Source: Azolla caroliniana (Eukaryota; Polypodiophyta). From it: DNA of 64,000 nt. The DNA lies in contig JBHGNT010000006.1 in the NCBI GenBank assembly GCA_043228905.1, positions 21,886,001 to 21,950,000 of the forward strand, read 5' to 3'. The notes beneath the pieces were generated by a model. That model worked only from the letters and a program-made list of their open reading frames with translations. It was not told the DNA's origin and searched no databases. The translations under genes and the position numbers were made by a program. How positions within the stretch are numbered: position 1 is the first letter of the stretch; every line of letters begins with the position of its first letter. This document shows positions 45,701 through 56,550 of this stretch, piece after piece.

Positions 45701-46413
45701 GATGAATGGGATAAGGAAACAAACTAAAAACTTCTTTGTTATTGTTTAATATAACCTCTCTTCTGTGTTCCCATACACATATCAAACTGTACGCTTAATA
45801 TTTTAAGGCTAAAACAAAGTTTATCAATCCAATTAGGTGAACAAAATAACACATAGGATTTAATCAGTGAACTGCCACAATTAGAAACTCCCCCATTTTT
45901 GAGGTTCAAGATCTACATTAAAATATAAAACCACACATTTAAATCCATTCCATTGTTGCTTGCCCTTTTAGCCCATAACTATCCCTCAATCAAATTATAT
46001 CTTTGGCTTTATCAATGCTGATAATATCCATTAACCCATATGAAAGTATAACCAAATGGTTTTTTTGCCTTTTCGATGTTGAAAAAATCCATTAACCCAC
46101 ATGAAAATATTCACAAATCCAAATAAATATTTGCAAGGTTGAACTTTTCATCAATCCATTTTAATACTTTAAACTATTCACTGATCAAACAAAATCTTCT
46201 TCGACTCAAACTACCCTTAATCTGTATGAACATTTCAGCTATTCACTCATTAAATGGATGTGAAAAATCTTCAAAACTGAGAGAGGATAATGAACTAAAC
46301 AAAAGAAACCCGTTTTAATCTACTTACATGGTATTAGCATGTTGGATATCAGCCTCTAGCTGCTTGAGAGACTCTTTAAAAGATCTCCTTCTATTCAATC
46401 TGAACCCTAACAT
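42791..46413 (-). CDS. RING-type E3 ubiquitin ligase, AIRP2-like
   Basis: Predicted cytosolic C3HC4 RING ligase. Five minus-strand exons: 46413-46328, 45147-45009, 44451-44385, 43969-43729 and 43019-42791; every junction is GT-AG and in frame; 253 residues. Wording follows ABA-insensitive RING protein 2 (AIRP2): RRSFKESLKQLEADIQHAN at the start, SWADCTLIGSLGLLHILIYK, TTTMSTHERKASLREFYG and YILPSLQVLDGG. The RING ligands are C151, C154, C166 (or C167), H168, C171, C174, C185 and C188, split between exons 4 and 5, followed by SLKRVNSKELW and RLFMYVEKLPLL. AIRP2 in Arabidopsis is a positive regulator of abscisic acid and drought responses; whether this copy shares that role is inference. All key residues are present. 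Introns 1, 2 and 4 hold degenerate minisatellites. Confidence 0.88.
43060..43690. repeat. Minisatellite in AIRP2-like intron 4
   Basis: About nine degenerate units of GATATGGAAAAAGTTACCCA-type sequence, often followed by AGTGGGTA and GGAGACAAA, spaced about 60-75 bp, fill most of the intron between the two RING exons. Confidence 0.75.
44500..45000. repeat. Minisatellite in AIRP2-like intron 2
   Basis: Four to five degenerate units of about 100-120 bp with CTTTGATTTTCTCAAGTxTTT, a TAATACxTAAAATCATCATAA-like part and AAAGCxCTT, between exons 2 and 3. Confidence 0.7.
45180..45640. repeat. Minisatellite in AIRP2-like intron 1
   Basis: About five units of roughly 80-100 bp with ACACATACATACCAGGCTTT and TTAACAATxxTTAATATGxTAxTGA parts, between exons 1 and 2. 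Confidence 0.7.
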
Positions 46414-46801
46414 AGTACACAACCTTATATCGCCGCCAAACAAATCCGATAAAGAAGAGGCTCTATGAAATCTCTATCAAGCTGAAGGTGAAAAGATTGC
46501 TCAATCTTTGGACAAAACTTCACAGCATGCTCTGACCAAAATTTCGTAGAGTAAACAGAAATATTCTCCGACAGACAAAACTTTGTTGTAAAAATACTAA
46601 CTCTTGATATTGCAACGAAAACAAAGATTAGATTAATTATAGGAGAGCTCTGAGGAGAAGAAGAAGATGATAATAAAGGAGCCCCATATTCCATTCGTAT
46701 TTCCTTCTCTACGAATTGGAATATTTTAAAGATATGTCCAATCTTAACTTGATTCCCTTCCTAAGAGGGAATCCTGAGGTGGGCTCTGCTTAAGAACAGA
46801 T

Positions 46802-47024
46802 TTAGGGTTTTGGATATGAAGCAGAATTAGGGTTTTGAGTATGGGAATTTATAGAGGATCGGTTTGAAACACAATCAGGGTCTTCTCCACAGAAACAAAA
46901 GGTAGTTTCCTTTCTATATCTAGTTTTCTTTCGTTTTGGGAGGGGGGTTCTTTGCACAGAATTAGGGTTTTCTCTAAAGAAGGAGAACAAGGGTTTGCTC
47001 CAAAGAAGCAGGGATTAGGGTTTT
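46802..47024 (-). promoter_or_regulatory. Four telo-box motifs upstream of AIRP2-like gene
   Basis: TTAGGGTTTT (AAAACCCTAA on the gene's strand) occurs at 46802, 46827, 46962 and 47015, about 390-610 bp upstream of the start codon. It is an unusual cluster of the plant telo-box element. Confidence 0.6.
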
Positions 47025-47248
47025 GATCTGTGATTTGCTTGTGCGTTTCAAGGTATCTTTGTGTGCAAGGAAAGAATATATATTTGCTGTAATTAATGAC
47101 TTCCTATTCTTTTTCTATATTTGATGGGAGGAAGAAGATAAACAATTATCCTGCAGACCTTATCCGCTAATGTGGGTCTACTCCAAAAGCTTCTTCTTCT
47201 GTGGGTAAAAAAATCGCCCACAGAAACAAATACAAAGAAAAAAAAAAT

Positions 47249-47291
47249 GTACACATATCAATATACATATACATATCCATATACATATACG

Positions 47292-47326
<35 letters not shown>

Positions 47327-47327
47327 G

Positions 47328-47400
<73 letters not shown>

Positions 47401-47431
47401 GTATTATGTATATGTATATGTATACACATAC

Positions 47432-47466
<35 letters not shown>

Positions 47467-47473
47467 CACATAC

Positions 47474-47532
<59 letters not shown>

Positions 47533-47643
47533 CACATATACATATACATATACACACACATACACGTATACATATACACACACATACACATATACATATA
47601 CACACACATACACGTATATGTATATGTATGTATGTGTATGTAT
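47249..47643. repeat. (TATACA)n microsatellite
   Basis: Almost 400 bp of TATACA/CATATA hexamer repeat with CACATA and ACGTAT variants. All long frames here in all registers are repeat artefacts. The stretch 47644-48120 shows no gene. Confidence 0.95.
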
Positions 47644-48129
47644 ATGCTTTGTGTGTGTGTGTGTGCCACCTGCCTAACTCAATCAGTCGGACCACATCTT
47701 GCGTTCATTCTTTCTCGCATTGCCTCACTTCTTCGCCCTGCTTTAGTTGTTTGGCAGTGTTCTTGACCCCAACGGACCTCTTGTTTGCGAGATAATAAGA
47801 TCGACCCCACCGTCCTCGTGGCATGAGGTACTACATTCAATCCTTGGGTCACGTGTGCCTGTTAAAGTTTGCCGATGAATAGGAGCTGGGCTTTAAATTA
47901 AATGAAGTATTTATTTTAGATGTTCCATTCGGTCTCCTATATTTTATTAGTTTGATCCGAACTTTTGAGTGTGTTGTTCTATTAATGACACGGTTCATGT
48001 TGGATCGAGTTCCACACACCTACGTGGCCGATTTGTTAACGCAATGTGGGCTATATAGCCCATGCCCACCACATTTCTTATGTTTTCAAGATTCTATGAA
48101 GATGAAGAGACAAATAAAGTGAAAATGGG

Positions 48130-48500
48130 TAGTTGTTGGAATGAGACACTTGATCGAGAAACTCTGCATCGTGGAAATATACGATGCACCAATAACTTGT
48201 AGGACATTGAAGGTGAACTTGACATGATGGTCAATGTGGTGCATGTAGAATAAGCAACATGGCAACAAGGTGCAAATTGTGAAATATATTGTCATTTGAC
48301 ATACAAACACAACCAAATGCTCAAAATTGTGCGAGATGCAAAGATTTCCGAATATTGTCATGCGTGAGATGCAAAGATTTCCGAATAAGATATTTGTTGC
48401 CAACACAATCGCACACAAGTTTCAACTCCAAGAAGAGTTGAATGACATTCAACAAAAAGGTATGTATGAAAACCTTGAAGATAAAATTATTGTGTAATTC
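48130..48500 (+). pseudogene. Ancient copia gag relic
   Basis: Nucleotide-level resemblance to the gag at 17820-18150: ACTTGATCGAGAAACTCTGC parallels its LDRTNFAS region, GGCAACAAGGTGCAAATTGT its EQAASR region, and CAACTCCAAGAAGAGTTGAA its LQLRQELNN region. No open frame remains. Confidence 0.6.
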
Positions 48501-50549
48501 TCTTACTTGAACTTTGCCACTATGAACCGTTATATTATATTTCTATTCACCTATTCATCAGAAAAAAGTGAGGCCACCCTTGTCATTGAGGTGTTTCAAA
48601 AAAGTTCTGCCATCATAAAAAATCTTGCCACTAATATCGTGTTGATGTGACAGTTGATATCACGCTAAAATCATTGACATCTTGGTGAGGATTCCTTTAG
48701 ATGAGATCCCATATCTACATCCTCAATGAGTTATTATTGATCATGACAAATAATGCAATATGGATGTGTCTCTTAGTTTTAAAACATAGTTTCTACTCTT
48801 GTTCAATCAATCCCTAAACGACTTGGTAACAATAACATTCTCCAAACTTCAATGTTTGTTTTTGATAGAAACATCCTATGTGCCCACACTCCAACATCTA
48901 TCCTATCCTAGAACCACATATACACACCCATAATATTCTTCACAACTAGAGATTTAAGTGTATTCACAAAAGTAAGTTTTCAAAGTTCTTCCCCCCCACC
49001 CCCCTTATAACACCACCGAATTTTTGTGATAAGGGTGGATCGCCGATCGGTTTGGACTCGCGTGCCGACGCTCCTCACCTATGGGAATCAATGACTCAGT
49101 GAGAGAATTAGGATCTGCTAAACTTCTATCTTAAATAGAAGATCCCTCTTCATTTTCTTATCAATCCCCCCGTATGGTAGTACCTTATGGTAGTGAGTGC
49201 ACTCTAGGGAGGTTCCATCCCTCATTAGCTTATTGAGTGCACTCCAGAGAGATTCCATCCCTCACATTGCACTTTGGCAATGGTAAACATGCCACAAACC
49301 CATGACTCCCACATTGAGTCACGAGTGCCTTCTCCATCCTTTGAGAACACTTAGAAGCCCACTACTCATACCTCAAGTCATGGGCGCCTTCTCTATCCGT
49401 CGAGAAAGGTCCTCACCTCAATCCATCAGAGGTGGTGTGTTGTGGTTCCAATCACGGAACCCCTCAACACATCGGATGTGTTAGACCCTCCTTGGCGTTT
49501 GGCAATTGGCTAAACATGCACCTCAACCACCATAATCTCTAAATACAATAACATAAATAAAGATGTTAGCACATTAGGACATGGCAAATATGTTGTCCTA
49601 CTAGAATTTTGTGCCTTAGAAAATGATTTTGGTCCATTAATCTACTTAATGGAGCAATATTAGAAGCTATGTTGCTTAGAATAAGATATGAATAGAAGAA
49701 ACTACCTTAGTAAGAGACACCCTCCTAGCCAGTTGGATGGAATCTATAAATTTTGACTTGACAAGTGTAACGAGACATCATATATCTCCAAAGTGTATTA
49801 TTTATGAAAGCTCACAACTAGAAGCAATGAAGATAGAGAGACCCATAAGCTATGTATGTGCCATGTGGTAAGAGAGCACATATAAGGTTCAATGGGTCAA
49901 TGACACCATATAGGTTGTGAGTGCTCGTAAACTAGTAATAGTGATAATATTACAAATGGTACAAAGATTTTTTAAACTTTAATCATATAATTGTTGGAAT
50001 GCAGCCACTAAGACCGCTGGGAAATGGTCATCAATGTCATGATTAATTTCCACAAGTTCAAACTTCCATGAGTGAAAATCAACTTCATGACCTCTCCATT
50101 GCCTTTGCTTTGTGGCAAAAGTACACCTTAGTGCAAAAATTGGATGCATCAATAGCTTGATCCAATTGTTCATAAATGGAAAATCATATTGTTGTCATTG
50201 ACAACCTTGATCAATCCTTGATAACTCATGAACAAACAAAACTAACTCCTAACAATAGTGGCTTCACAACATTAATATTGTGACTTGTCACTTCTTCTTT
50301 ATAGAAAACGAGTACAAACACTATTTAAAAGGAAATGCTACAAATACATAAAGTTTACTATGAGGTCAAAAGTTTACGCTCCAATAAGAATAGGTTGACA
50401 ACAATGATGATCTTCATATTTGCTAAAAAGTGAAAAAACCAATAATTCTTGTTGATCTCTTAAAAGAAAATGTTAGACAAACAATTTCGGTAGCTTGCGA
50501 GGTGAACATTATCAGTTCTGCCGCTCGCGAGCTGAATATTAAGAGTAAA
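48501..50549. other. Intergenic, no gene recognised
   Basis: Contains a poly-C stretch near 48990, a duplicated GAGTGCACTCxAGxGAGxTTCC segment (49196-49265) and a duplicated GCCTTCTCxATC segment (49328-49400). No coding signal was seen on either strand. Confidence 0.5.
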
Positions 50550-50960
50550 TGTTACAACTTACAAGCATAACCGTAACCGTAGTTGTGGGCTAATTTGTAA
50601 GGATGAAGTGTGAGGATTGAGTTATCTCAATCCTAAGGTGGGAGATAACTTTCGAGTGTTTCATCACCTGGCTACTTTTTATAAAAAAATGAACCAAGTG
50701 GGAAACACACACAAGGGCCTTGGGTTTGAGCCTATATAAAAAAGGCTACCTACCTACATGAAGGGGGGGTCTCTTTTCTTTACGGGTTTGAGATAGAGAC
50801 TCTGATAGCGTGGCAAAGCTCTAGGTTCATACACATGTGCCTCCTTCTTCTTCAAACCCAAGGTACAATCCATGTCCATTCACGGTGGTATGGGACACTA
50901 GTGGGGGGACTTGGATCCGTAATTCACCTTCGCGACGGGGTGATCAGCTGGACTTGTGCC
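50550..50960 (+). mobile_element. LTR-like repeat (family A), second copy
   Basis: Starts TGTTACAACTTACAAGC. It has CTATATAAAAAAGG as a TATA region near 50733, then an ACGGTGGTATGGGACAC box matching 7495-7507 and a GATCAGCTGGACTTGTGC stretch. It is the counterpart of 7213-7600 and contains no coding sequence. Confidence 0.45.
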
Positions 50961-51179
50961 CTTTCTTCGTTATTTTCCTTTTTAAAATTGCTTAATATTA
51001 ATGAAGATTCTAACAGTAGCACAAACAAAGGTTTTGAAATCGACGAGTGTAAAGATGAGCGCTACATACAGGTTATAATTGCCCTTGAATTAATGCTACC
51101 CATTCTCAAACATGTAACAAGAGTTCCAATTGCGATGTATAGACAAATTTAAGAGCTCGGCGATGTGAGGGAGGAGGTT

Positions 51180-51600
51180 GCAGGGGCATTTTGGAAACTA
51201 ATTTTCAGTTTTTAGGAGCTTGGCAAGAGAAAAAAGCCACCAAGGGTATTTTTGATAATTAGGGGCATTTTGGTAATTAAGTTAAGTTTTTAGGAGCTTG
51301 GCAAGAGATAAAGCCTCCAAAGGTATTTTTGATAATTAGGGGCGTTTTGGTAATTAATTTTTAATTTTTAGGACCTTGGTAAGAGAAAAAAACGTTCAAG
51401 AGTATTTTGGTAATTAATTTTCATTTTTTAGAAGCTTGGCAAGAGAAAAAAAACCTCCAAGGGTATTTTTGATAATTAGGGGCATTTCGGTAATTATTTT
51501 TCAGTTTTTAGGAGCTTGGCAGGTGAAAAAGCTTCCAAGGGTATTTTTTTTTGATAATTCGACGGGTATTTTGGTAATTTTGTAAAATCCGCGGCTTTGG
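51180..51600. repeat. About 78-bp minisatellite upstream of PPR gene
   Basis: Five units begin TTTTTAGGAGCTTGGCAAGAG-like (near 51211, 51289, 51366, 51427 and 51505) and continue with CCTCCAAGGGTATTTT, TGATAATTAGGGG and TTTGGTAATTA. Confidence 0.85.
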
Positions 51601-51934
51601 AAGAAAAGAAAGCTGGAGGGGTATTTTCGGTAATTTCATAGAAACCAGAAAGCGATCCATCATTTTTCATTAAAAAGAAACAAAAATCAATCAAAATTTG
51701 ACCTCATCATCGGGAAGGAACAGGGGGTAAATGGGTGATCCTGATTCAAGGCCTAGACCAATTCATCTTCTTCTCTAGTTTGTTTTGAATTCAAATATGA
51801 GAGACATTTTCCAGGTAATGTTCTTACTCTCTTTGTTGATTCAATGGAATAGAGCACCCCATACATATAGATCGAGGTTTAAATGACCTTTAGAACAAAT
51901 CTAATGCAAATTCTGCATACAAACTGGGACCATA

Positions 51935-54502
51935 ATGGTTATCATACATGAAGGGCTCTCTTTCAGCCCTGTAGAACAACTGCCCATGTTAGACGATGTG
52001 TTCTATGTGTTACAAGAATGGAAACATGCCAAAAATACTGCATGTCCTAACATCTTATATAGTAATATTTGTGGAAGTGGATTTGATACGCATAAAATCA
52101 TAGGAAATGGACTTGTCTCATCGTTTGTTGCATGTGGAAGCATTACATTATCTCAACAAATCTTCAATAGATTGGATCATTGTAGAGATGAACTCTCTTG
52201 GAATGATCTTGTGCAAGGATATGTAAAGTCGGGCCAATATGAACAAGCCCTTGAATTGGTATGCAAAATGGATGAGATTGGTTATATAGGCTTTAGAAGA
52301 TGTACATTTCTTGCACTATCGAGTGCTTGCATTAGGTTAAAGTGTATCAAAATAGGGTGGGAAACTCATGCTTTGGCTGTCAAAGAAGGTTATGAAAAAG
52401 ACGTGTTTGTTGGGAGTTCTTTGATTGATATGTATTCCAAGTTGGGTTTTCTTGTGGAAGCACGAGAAGTTTGCGAAGACATCGGTTTGCAACGAAATGT
52501 GGTCTCTTGGAATGCTCTTATTTCAGGTCTTGCCCAATTCGGAAACTCTGAAGAAGTGATTGAAAGTTTAGAAGTTATGCAAAATGAAGGAATCTCACCG
52601 GATATAGTAACTTTTATCTCTAGCCTGAGGGCGTTTACTATTGTTGAAGATTTGGAAAAAGGGCAAAAGCTACACAAGTATATAGTAATGGTTGGATTTG
52701 ATAAAGATGTTGTCATTGGTAATACACTGGTGAGCTTATATGCTAAATGTGGCGCATTTATAGATGCCCAATATGTGCTCAATGGGAAACTCTTTCAAGA
52801 TGAGATCTCGTGGACTGCACTTATTACTGGATATGTAGATTGCGGGATGGGTGATGAAGCTCTCAGGTGTTATGAGAAAATGCAACTTCATGGTGTGTCT
52901 CCTGATGCTGTTACTTTATTGTGTGGATTGAAAGCTTGTGGGATGATTGAAGGGATTGAAAAGGGATACAAATTACATTTTGAGATTGCAAAAGAAGGAC
53001 TTGAAAACGATCTTTTCCTTGGGAATGCATTGGTAGATATGTATGTAAAATGTTATCAAATGGTAGAAGCATGTGATGTTTTTACCGAGCTTCCATTCCG
53101 AGATGTAGTGTCGTGGAATTCATTGATTGCACTTTATGCTGATCAGGGTCTCTTAGAAGAAGCATTAGCATGTCTGGAACAAATGGAAATGTCTGGCACA
53201 GCATCACCGAATGCCATTTCGTATGTGCACACTATAAAAGCATGTGTTCGAGGATTCTCACCCCTATCTAAAGGCATGCAATTGCATGATAGAATCATAC
53301 TACATGGCCATGAAAGAGATCCATTTGTCAGCAATGCATTGGTTGATATGTATGCAAAATATGGGTCTCTTGATGATGCTCATTGTGTATTCGACAACAT
53401 TTCAGATAGAGATGTGGTCTCTTGGAATGCACTTATCACAGCCTATGCAATTTTTGGTCTTTGTGAGGATGTGGTGAAGTGCTTCCTAGAAATGAGGATA
53501 GAAGGTAAAGTGCTAGATGCTGTTACTAGTGTTAACATTCTTAAAGCTTTTGGTAATGCAGGTATTGTAACTAGCAGTAGTCAAGAAATGCACGCTGAGA
53601 TTGTAAAAGCCGGAATAGATGAAGATATAATAGTTGGAAACACACTTGTGGATATGTATGCTACATGTGGCGCATTCACTGAGGCCTGGAATGTGCTTAC
53701 TAAGCTTCAAGTTCAAGGTATTATATCTTGGAATGCATTATTATCTGGGTATGTTGAACATGGAATGATGGATGAAATTCTAAAGTGCTACTTACTTATG
53801 AGAAATTCCAATGAATTTTTTCCCAATGCCATAACGTTTTTATGTGTTTTGGTTGCATGTGGTGGATTAGGATCCATATCCAACGGTTTAGAGGCTCATA
53901 TACAGATTGTTAAAAAAGGGTTTGATGACGATAACATCATTGGCAATGGGCTCATTGATATGTATGGGAAATGCGGTCTGATGGCTGAAGCTCAAGCAAT
54001 CTTCGATGCAATGACTTATAAGGATATTGTCACATGGAACACACTTATTACTGGGTATGCCAGTGAAGGAGAGAGCAAGAGCGTGCTTGATATTGTAGAG
54101 TCAATGAAGGAGAACAGGGTAAAACTTGATGATGTAACGTTTCTTAGCCTTCTCGTGGTTTGTAGTCATGGAGGTCTTTTAGATCAATGCCAACACTTGT
54201 TTATTACTATGAATCAAGTATATGGTATTCGTGCATCAAACAAACATCATAATTGTATGCTCGATCTTCTTGGAAGAGCAGGACGGATCAATGAAGCTGT
54301 GGCTGCATTGGAACAATTGCCTTATCAACCTGACCATGTAACATGGAATACCATCCTAGGTGCTTCTCAAAAGTGGTCATATTTAGAATTTGGGCATGAT
54401 ATTTTTTATCATTTTATCTCACAGGAGATTAAACATTCTGCAGCATTTGTAATGTTTTCTAATTTATGCATGGACAATAATTTATTGAATATCATGGATT
54501 GA
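51935..54502 (+). CDS. PLS-class pentatricopeptide repeat protein
   Basis: Intronless gene of 855 codons from the ATG at 51935. PPR proteins bind organellar RNA in a sequence-specific way and act in editing, splicing or stability. About 20 tandem motifs run through the protein in P-L-S order. Seven clear S-type ends with an aromatic-Asn core are visible (LSWNDLV, VVSWNALI, EISWTALI, VVSWNSLI, VVSWNALI, IISWNALL, IVTWNTLI), alternating with GNxLVDMYxKCG L-type words. The C-terminus enters an E1-type region (HHNCMLDLLGRAGRINEAV, HVTWNTILGAS) but stops at SNLCMDNNLLNIMD, with no E2, E+ or DYW domain. Either it is an E-type protein or a shortened one needing a partner deaminase. The first residues do not look like a typical transit peptide, so targeting is unclear. 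The frame is fully open. Confidence 0.9.
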   Translation: MVIIHEGLSFSPVEQLPMLDDVFYVLQEWKHAKNTACPNILYSNICGSGFDTHKIIGNGLVSSFVACGSITLSQQIFNRLDHCRDELSWNDLVQGYVKSGQYEQALELVCKMDEIGYIGFRRCTFLALSSACIRLKCIKIGWETHALAVKEGYEKDVFVGSSLIDMYSKLGFLVEAREVCEDIGLQRNVVSWNALISGLAQFGNSEEVIESLEVMQNEGISPDIVTFISSLRAFTIVEDLEKGQKLHKYIVMVGFDKDVVIGNTLVSLYAKCGAFIDAQYVLNGKLFQDEISWTALITGYVDCGMGDEALRCYEKMQLHGVSPDAVTLLCGLKACGMIEGIEKGYKLHFEIAKEGLENDLFLGNALVDMYVKCYQMVEACDVFTELPFRDVVSWNSLIALYADQGLLEEALACLEQMEMSGTASPNAISYVHTIKACVRGFSPLSKGMQLHDRIILHGHERDPFVSNALVDMYAKYGSLDDAHCVFDNISDRDVVSWNALITAYAIFGLCEDVVKCFLEMRIEGKVLDAVTSVNILKAFGNAGIVTSSSQEMHAEIVKAGIDEDIIVGNTLVDMYATCGAFTEAWNVLTKLQVQGIISWNALLSGYVEHGMMDEILKCYLLMRNSNEFFPNAITFLCVLVACGGLGSISNGLEAHIQIVKKGFDDDNIIGNGLIDMYGKCGLMAEAQAIFDAMTYKDIVTWNTLITGYASEGESKSVLDIVESMKENRVKLDDVTFLSLLVVCSHGGLLDQCQHLFITMNQVYGIRASNKHHNCMLDLLGRAGRINEAVAALEQLPYQPDHVTWNTILGASQKWSYLEFGHDIFYHFISQEIKHSAAFVMFSNLCMDNNLLNIMD

Positions 54503-55740
54503 TTTGAAGGCCTGAACTATGATCGATTTTCCTCCAAGGGTCTGATATGATCGATATAAGGTGAAATAATGACCTGACAAGTCAAGGAGTTAAAGAATCG
54601 GTGCCATTGGCAGGGGATCAAACTATTGGGTGTCGGATCGACCAGCCAAAGAGGGAAAATTTTTCTTCAAGTATACTTTTGAAGAGATTATGCAAAAAGG
54701 TTAAACTGCAAGAAGACAATCAAGCTTGTCAAATCTGCTTGCGAAGAAGATTCACATGCGGCCAATAGTAGATATGTGGTCTTTTCCAGATAAAGGTGTT
54801 TCACTTGCTTCACATTCCGAAATATTATCGCAAACACCAGGAAGATAACAAGAGTTTGGAATGAATTCTCCTTGCATGCACTTCACTTGGAATCGAATTT
54901 CGATCACAGCCACACAACATGGATTATAGCCATCTCATGACTCGCAGTGCGATTGAGGATTTCATGTGGAAGGAATAGTGAGAGGACTGAGTTTGTCAAT
55001 CTCCTCTACATGTTAAACACAGGAACAATTCTTCCTATGCATATAGTAACCCAAATGCAATCCCTTCATGCTTCGTCAGTCCAAAGAAGCACATTTCCAT
55101 TTGTTGAGTGCATAGGTGCATGTTTTGGAATGCTTGTAGCAATGCATCTGTTATGCACACACAAATAACCATAGGATTCAATAAACCAAACATTGACCCA
55201 TCACTTAGCATGAAAAATGCATCTGTCGGCAGTAATGAAGGTCCAAAGAGAGACCAAACAAAGCTCACACGAGGATTGCTAATCCATTGTATAGTCACAA
55301 AATCCGCTTTTTGTCAATGTACATGGGGCAATTGTTGCATGGGACATCACAATGTCAAAACAAAATTATAACGAGAAGGTTGGTAAGAAAGTTTGGACCC
55401 AAACATCTCATATTTGTAGCTACTCGATGTAAGCAAATTTATAAGCAACAGTATACTAGATCATGACAAATAACACCTTGGCCTAAATGGAGTAGTAAGA
55501 AACAAACTCAACTTGCATAGTGTGTGAACACATGCTTACTGGGCCATCTTGATTAAAGGCTCACTATTGGTCATACTTGAAAACAAAAATATTGTGAGTA
55601 ACATAGAATATTGTATCTAACATGTCATGTACATTAAATGAGAAAGTATATGAGGAACATTTCATACGTATACATTTAATGAGAGAATATTCTCCATTCT
55701 ACTCCCTCTAATATTGGTCAATGTAGAGAGAACCCTAAAC
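54503..55740. other. Downstream of PPR gene, no gene recognised
   Basis: No coding family seen. Positions 55505-55735 resemble 59485-59670 (shared GTGAACAxATGCTT, GTGGGCCAT-like, GAGAGAATATTCT and CTCCCTCTAATxTTGG words), a dispersed repeat that is probably part of an LTR. Confidence 0.45.
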
Positions 55741-55749
55741 CCTAACATG

Positions 55750-56225
55750 ACATGTCATACGATTGGACTACAAATTGGATCAATCATTTACATAAAGGTG
55801 GATATGCAAATAATGTAAACAACTATCGAACCATCGTGCTTGGCTCACTAATGGAATATGTAAATAATGGAATCAAAGATAAGTGCACGAGCTAAAAAAA
55901 ATGGTAAGAGAATTTCTGGACAAGTTGGCTTTCGAAAATACCATAACATCATTGATCACCTTGTTACCCTTCAAATATCAATGGAGGAAAGTTGCTTGAG
56001 AGGTAAAGGTTTATATTGTTGCTTTGTAGACTTCAAGAAAGCTTTTGATATGGTACCTTGTGAACATCTTTGGAAGCAAATGGAAGAACTCGAGGTGCCA
56101 AGTGAATATATGCTTGCAATATCTTGAATCTATGAGAAAGTTGCTCTCATGATATGCTTGCAATATCTTGAATCTATGAGAAAGTTGCTCTCATGATATG
56201 TTGCCTCAAGGTCTTACCATTAGGA
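55750..56225 (+). pseudogene. LINE reverse transcriptase, 5' part
   Basis: Non-LTR retrotransposon RT fragment: NNYRTI, then GQVGFRKYHNIIDHLVTLQI and the catalytic-region word FVDFKKAFDMVP (LINE RT domain A). The frame is lost at 56128. A 43-bp tandem duplication (ATGCTTGCAATATCTTGAAT type) follows at about 56112-56200. Confidence 0.8.
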
Positions 56226-56232
56226 TACATAG

Positions 56233-56550
56233 TGTAATACACAAAATATTATTTTCATTTGCTATTTCACCTAGATTTTAGAACTTTCCGGAATAATCTA
56301 GAAAATTCATAAATATTCTAGAATACTTTGGAACATTCTAGAAACTTCAAGAATACTCAATGCCCTATAAACATAGGCATATTTTACTATTCACAACCAA
56401 TTCGGTTCAATGCTAGTCTTAAGCCTCTAAGCTATTCCTATCCTTGTACTCCTTTTCTTATAATATATTTCCTTTTATCATACTTCTCTCCCTCTCTTTC
56501 TCTTGTGATTCTCTCACTCTTCCCCTCCTCTTTGTCTCTGAATCTTGACA
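56233..56550 (+). repeat. Solo gypsy LTR with heat-shock element array
   Basis: Homologous to 13704-14045. Perfect heat-shock sites: GAACTTTCCGGAA at 56281-56293 and five alternating GAA/TTC units with two-base spacers at 56331-56353; two half-size pairs lie between (GAAAATTC 56301-56308, TTCTAGAA 56316-56323). A TATAAA at 56366-56371 sits just downstream. The LTR interrupts the LINE RT. No target duplication recognised, so ends are approximate. Confidence 0.75.

Noticed and set aside
47172-47795. Long open frames in several registers
   Set aside because: They are translations of the (TATACA)n microsatellite (Tyr-Thr, Ile-His and Met-Tyr repeats) on both strands.
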